A stretch of 16,214 bases of DNA from CANJBX01 sp041487815 (GTDB taxonomy: Bacteria > Pseudomonadota > Alphaproteobacteria > Rhizobiales > Xanthobacteraceae), in the NCBI GenBank assembly GCA_041487815.1, contig JBGPOB010000045.1, positions 1 to 16,214 on the forward strand, read 5' to 3'. Numbering within the stretch: the stretch's first letter is position 1; each line of letters starts with the position of its first letter. The notes beneath the pieces were generated by a model. It had not been told where the DNA came from and searched no databases. It saw nothing but the letters and a program-made list of their open reading frames with translations. The translations under genes and the position numbers were made by a program. Positions 13,210-16,214 of this stretch are shown here, piece by piece.

Positions 13210-13217
13210 AAGCCCCG

Positions 13218-13775
13218 TCACATCGGGCGGACTTCGACCACGTCCGGCACGAAATGCCGCAGCAGGTTTTGGATGCCGTGCTTGAGCGTTGCCGTCGAGG
13301 ACGGGCAGCCCGAGCACGAACCCTGCATGTTGAGAAACACGACGCCGTCCTTGAAGCCGCGAAACGTGATGTCGCCGCCGTCATTGGCGACCGCGGGTCG
13401 CACGCGCGTTTCGATCAGTTCCTTGATCGTCGCAACGGTCTCGGCGTCCTTGCTGTCGTAGAATTCTTCCGCATCGAGAGCCGCCGGCATGTCGGCGCTC
13501 AGGAGCGGCGCGCCGGTCATGAAGTGTTCCATGATGGCGCCCAGGATCGACGGCTTGAGCTGCTGCCATTCGCCGGCGCTCTTGGTGATTGTGATGAAGT
13601 CGGTGCCGAAAAATACGCCACTCACGCCGGCTATCGCGAACAGCCGTTCGGCGAGCGGCGAGCGCGCGGCATCGGCGGTACTGCGCATTTCGAGCGTGCC
13701 GGTTGGCAGAACCGTCCGGCCGGGCAGGAACTTCAACGTCGCGGGATTCGGGGTCGATTCCGTCTGGATAAACAT
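13218..13775 (-). CDS. nfuA: NfuA/NifU-type iron-sulfur carrier protein
   Basis: This protein receives iron-sulfur clusters and passes them to target enzymes. The 185-residue product has the Nfu N-terminal domain (about 1-90; MFIQTESTPNPATLKFLPGR, with FFGTDFITITK) and a NifU-like C-terminal domain (about 112-183) with the cluster-binding CSGC (C154, C157) in MQGSCSGCPSSTATLKHGI. Length and layout match alphaproteobacterial NifU-family scaffold proteins. The ATG at 13775 has GGAG 7 nt upstream, and upstream frame residues are unlike the family. A known client type, the Fe-S enzyme MiaB, lies in the same gene block, though a direct link is inference. The stop lies 8 nt before palindromic element 2. 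Confidence 0.95.
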   Translation of the reverse strand: MFIQTESTPNPATLKFLPGRTVLPTGTLEMRSTADAARSPLAERLFAIAGVSGVFFGTDFITITKSAGEWQQLKPSILGAIMEHFMTGAPLLSADMPAALDAEEFYDSKDAETVATIKELIETRVRPAVANDGGDITFRGFKDGVVFLNMQGSCSGCPSSTATLKHGIQNLLRHFVPDVVEVRPM

Positions 13776-13831
13776 TCCTGGCTCCACTGCCGGCGCGGGT
13801 TCAAGGCCCGGGCGGCGCATGCCTAATACAT

Positions 13832-13848
13832 GGGCGCATACGGCGCCC
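13832..13848 (-). other. Small GC hairpin upstream of nfuA
   Basis: GGGCGC (13832-13837) and GCGCCC (13843-13848) form a 6-bp stem with a 5-nt loop in the 120-nt gap between the stress-protein gene and nfuA. It lies between a TTGACC (13855-13850 on the minus strand) and a TGTATT (13830-13825), spaced 19 nt, too far for a good promoter. Its role is unknown. Confidence 0.25.
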
Positions 13849-13895
13849 GGGTCAACCGGCCGGCGGTGCCGGGCAGGCGCCGGTGCCACACATGG

Positions 13896-14390
13896 TTACG
13901 CCATTGCGTCGATCTCTTCGTCGCTCAGATGTCCCGGCACAATCGCCACTGGAATCGGAAACGTACCCGCGCTCTTGCCCAATTCAGAGACCAGCGGCCC
14001 AGGGCCCTCTTTGCCGGTTCCGGCGGCCAGGATGAGGATGGCGATGTCCTCGTCTTCGTCGATCAGCCTGAGAATTTCTTCCGCCGTTTCGCCTTCGCGG
14101 ATCATCTGCTCGGGCGTGATGTCGGCAATGTTGCGCGCGCGCGCGGCGGCCTGCGCCAAGACCGTGCGCGCTTCCTCGTGCGCCTCCTGGCGCATGATGT
14201 CCGCGACGCCGAGCCATTGCTGATTGCGGTCCTTGGTTGCGATCACGCGGCACATCAAGAAGTTTGCGCCAATCCGCGCGCAGCGACGGGCGGCGAAGTG
14301 GATCGCGCGGTCGCACTCCGACGAATCGTCGACGACGACGAGAAACTTCGGCTTGTGACCGGCCTCGTAGCTGCGTCGCTTGGTGGTCAT
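13896..14390 (-). CDS. Universal stress protein (UspA) family protein
   Basis: This 164-residue single-domain protein has the Usp fold: beta1 with acidic pocket FLVVVDDSSECDRAIHFAARR (16-36), a middle region with IREGETAEEILRLI (97-110), then the strand DIAILILAAGT (115-125) and the closing FPIPVAIVPGH (144-154). The ATP-binding loop of Usp (G-2x-G-9x-G-S/T) is only loosely matched by GTGKEGPGPLVSELGKSAG (124-142), so nucleotide binding is uncertain. The ATG at 14390 has no strong ribosome-binding site. A Usp-like gene between trpS and nfuA recurs in this order of bacteria as far as I know. The exact role is unknown. Confidence 0.88.
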   Translation of the reverse strand: MTTKRRSYEAGHKPKFLVVVDDSSECDRAIHFAARRCARIGANFLMCRVIATKDRNQQWLGVADIMRQEAHEEARTVLAQAAARARNIADITPEQMIREGETAEEILRLIDEDEDIAILILAAGTGKEGPGPLVSELGKSAGTFPIPVAIVPGHLSDEEIDAMA

Positions 14391-14449
14391 GGCTGGCCGC
14401 GGTCCGTGTCAGCGCAACCGTACTTGTTCGGGTGCCGGACGATAGGCCA

Positions 14450-14491
14450 AAGGCGTCGCATGCGCATGACCGGATGCTGCCATGACGCCTT
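14450..14491 (-). terminator. Inverted repeat after trpS, possible weak terminator
   Basis: AAGGCGTC (14450-14457) and GACGCCTT (14484-14491) are exact 8-bp inverted repeats around 26 nt that can pair further (GCAT/ATGC). It lies about 50 nt after the trpS stop in the 151-nt gap before the stress-protein gene. On the minus strand only TGG follows the stem, without a T-run, so intrinsic termination would be weak. Confidence 0.35.
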
Positions 14492-14541
14492 AGTCGAGGA
14501 CAAGGCGCGCGCGCCGCGAATTTAACGGCGGAAATCTGCGA

Positions 14542-15576
14542 TTATTTTCGCACGAACCCGACGATATCCTTGACCGAATTCATGGTTTTGGCGGCAATGA
14601 CGCGGGCGCGGTCGGCGCCGTCGGCCAGCACAGAATCGATAAAGGCTGGATCCTCTACCAACCGCTTCATTTCCGCGCCGACCGGGCCGAGATTGGCAAC
14701 GGCAAGATCGACCAGCGCGTTCTTGAACGTGGAGAATTGGGCGCCGCCGAAGTCACGCAGAACCTGCGCGCGCGACGTATTCGCCAGCGCGGCGAATATT
14801 CCGACAAGATTGTCGGCTTCCGGACGCGTCTCGAGGCCCTTTTCTTCGCTTGGCAGCGGGTCGGGGTCGGTCTTGGCTTTGCGAATTTTTTGCGCGATCG
14901 CGTCGGCGTCGTCGGTCAAGTTGATGCGCGAATAATCGGAAGCGTCCGATTTCGACATTTTCTTGGAACCATCGCGCAGCGACATGACGCGCGTCGCGGG
15001 GCCCTGGATCAGCGGCTCGGGCAGCGGAAAAAACGTATCGCCCATGCCCTGCGCGCGAATCGCTGCCGCGAAGTCGTTGTTGAACTTCTGCGCGATGTCG
15101 CGCGACAGTTCGAGATGCTGTTTCTGATCCTCGCCGATGGGTACGTGGGTCGCGCGATAAACCAGAATGTCCGCCGCCATCAGATTGGGATAGGCGTAAA
15201 GCCCGACGGACGCATTCTCGCGATCCTTGCCAGCTTTCTCCTTGAACTGGGTCATGCGGTTGAGCCAGCCTAGCCGCGCCACGCAATTGAAGACCCATGC
15301 GAGCTCGGCGTGCTCCGCGACCTGGCTTTGGTTGAACACGATATGCCGGCGTGGATCGATGCCGCAGGCGAGGAATGCCGCTGTGACCTCGCGCGTCGCC
15401 TTCGGCAGTTCGGCAGGATCCTGCCAAACCGTGATCGCGTGCAGATCGACCACGCAATAGATGCAGTCGTAGCGCTCTTGCAGTGCCACGAACTTGACGA
15501 TGGCGCCGAGATAATTGCCGAGATGCAGATTGCCGGTCGGCTGGACGCCGGAAAAAACCAGTTCCTTGAAGGCCAT
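14542..15576 (-). CDS. trpS: Tryptophanyl-tRNA synthetase
   Basis: TrpS charges tRNA-Trp with tryptophan. The 344-residue class Ic enzyme has the HIGH-type motif in GNLHLGNYLGA (H18-N21, with PTG before it), the GED motif IGEDQKQHLELSRD (147-160), and KMSKS at 206-210 in DGSKKMSKSDASD. Length is normal for a bacterial TrpS and all key motifs are intact. The ATG at 15576 has GAGG about 8 nt upstream and gives the family N-terminus MAFKELVFSGVQPTG. The gene lies 91 nt after murJ; that gap holds GC-rich inverted repeats (around 15635-15656) without a T-run. The order murJ-trpS-usp-nfuA is conserved in Hyphomicrobiales. Confidence 0.98.
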   Translation of the reverse strand: MAFKELVFSGVQPTGNLHLGNYLGAIVKFVALQERYDCIYCVVDLHAITVWQDPAELPKATREVTAAFLACGIDPRRHIVFNQSQVAEHAELAWVFNCVARLGWLNRMTQFKEKAGKDRENASVGLYAYPNLMAADILVYRATHVPIGEDQKQHLELSRDIAQKFNNDFAAAIRAQGMGDTFFPLPEPLIQGPATRVMSLRDGSKKMSKSDASDYSRINLTDDADAIAQKIRKAKTDPDPLPSEEKGLETRPEADNLVGIFAALANTSRAQVLRDFGGAQFSTFKNALVDLAVANLGPVGAEMKRLVEDPAFIDSVLADGADRARVIAAKTMNSVKDIVGFVRK

Positions 15577-15667
15577 GAGGTGCGCCTCGCTGTGCGTGGC
15601 GTGAATGGCACGGCGACCGGCCGTGGTGCAAGGGGCGCGCCGCGCAAGGCGCGCGCGCAGCGGGCTC

Positions 15668-16214
15668 TTAAATGCGCTCTTTCGCGGCTGCGATCAGCGT
15701 GCGGATACTGGCAATCCCCAGGGCCTGCAAGCTCGCGAGATAGACTGCGACCCCGGTGCCGACTAGCGCCGCTAAAGCCGCGATTCGGGCAAAGGATGAC
15801 GCAAGATCCAAATTCATCGCGATCAAGTAATTGCCGCCCGCGATCGCGACGCCCATGATGCCCGACGCCAGTACGATCCCAAACAGTTTCGGCCAGCGGC
15901 TTGCATCCAGCGCAAGCCAGCGGCGACGCAGCAGAATGACGGTGAGAATGCAGGCGCCGACCCAGCCCGAAATGGCGATGGCCGCGGCAACGCCAACGTG
16001 ACCGTAACCGGGGAACAGCAGCAGTGCGCCCAAGACGGCAACCGTCAGCCCGGCGAGCGCGGCATACATGGGGGTGCGCGTGTCGTCGTGCGCGAAGGAA
16101 ATCGCTCCCAGCACCTTTTCCAGCACATGGCCGGGGAGACCGGCGCAAATCGCGGCCAGCGCGGCGGCAACCGCGGTTGTATCGCGTGGGCCGAAAGCAC
16201 CGCGCTCGAACAAC
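15668..16214 (-). CDS. murJ: Lipid II flippase MurJ (MviN), C-terminal part
   Basis: MurJ moves the peptidoglycan precursor lipid II across the inner membrane. Only the last 181 codons are inside the window; the frame is open at the right edge and the first codon seen (TTG) is internal. FERGAFGPRDTTAVAAAL is a MurJ signature and is followed by LEKVLGAISFAHDDTRTPMY, as in MurJ C-terminal halves. I see about five or six hydrophobic helices in the remainder, for example YAALAGLTVAVLGALLLF, VAAAIAISGWVGACILTVIL and IAALAALVGTGVAVYLASL, ending in a short basic tail (AAAKERI). It is followed by trpS. Confidence 0.93.
   Translation of the reverse strand, partial: LFERGAFGPRDTTAVAAALAAICAGLPGHVLEKVLGAISFAHDDTRTPMYAALAGLTVAVLGALLLFPGYGHVGVAAAIAISGWVGACILTVILLRRRWLALDASRWPKLFGIVLASGIMGVAIAGGNYLIAMNLDLASSFARIAALAALVGTGVAVYLASLQALGIASIRTLIAAAKERI

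Noticed and set aside
15601..15667. Terminator between murJ and trpS
   Set aside because: GC-rich inverted repeats are present but no T-run follows, and simple GC alternation makes such pairings common by chance.

Overview
The window is a piece of the core chromosome of an alphaproteobacterium of the order Hyphomicrobiales (Rhizobiales). The closest feel is Bradyrhizobiaceae or Xanthobacteraceae, judged from GC-rich codon use, the protein sequences and gene order. Every gene I can support lies on the minus strand, so transcription runs from the right edge to the left. The long plus-strand open frames are antisense shadows of these genes. I see no tRNA, rRNA, CRISPR array, phage gene or transposase.

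In transcription order the genes are: murJ (5' end missing), trpS, a universal-stress-like gene, nfuA, tsaB, rimI, a Fur/Mur regulator, a PlsC-type acyltransferase (probable olsA), miaB, phoH (ybeZ), ybeY, corC (ybeX/tlyC), lnt, an XRE-type regulator, metK, trmB, rimP and nusA (3' end missing). The stretch miaB-phoH-ybeY-corC-lnt is the classic proteobacterial ybe cluster. Its genes overlap or nearly touch (TAA plus 3 nt, ATGA, about 20 nt, ATGA), so it is very probably one operon joining tRNA modification, rRNA maturation, an envelope or ion factor and lipoprotein acylation. tsaB-rimI (ATGA) and fur-olsA (TGATG) are likewise coupled. As I recall it, the placement of the acyltransferase before miaB and of the XRE regulator next to metK matches Sinorhizobium.

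The proteins are ordinary housekeeping proteins with intact signature motifs. The interest lies between the genes. (1) The rimP-nusA leader has a good sigma-70-like promoter, two small hairpins and a strong intrinsic terminator. It then has a TGGAGG ribosome-binding site that opens a 38-codon leader frame whose TGA overlaps the rimP ATG. This looks like an attenuator with a translationally coupled leader peptide. (2) Between nfuA and tsaB sit two long hairpins of about 77 nt, side by side and in opposite orientation. They are divergent copies of one palindromic family, sharing AGTGT-N9-GAAGTTC, with matched changes on both arms. (3) A perfect 15-bp direct repeat (period 18) duplicates a -10-like box upstream of miaB. 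(4) A perfect 12-bp-stem hairpin separates metK from trmB.

I did not find a new multi-gene system. The best candidates for undescribed biology are the rimP leader with its leader frame and the twin inverted palindromes.
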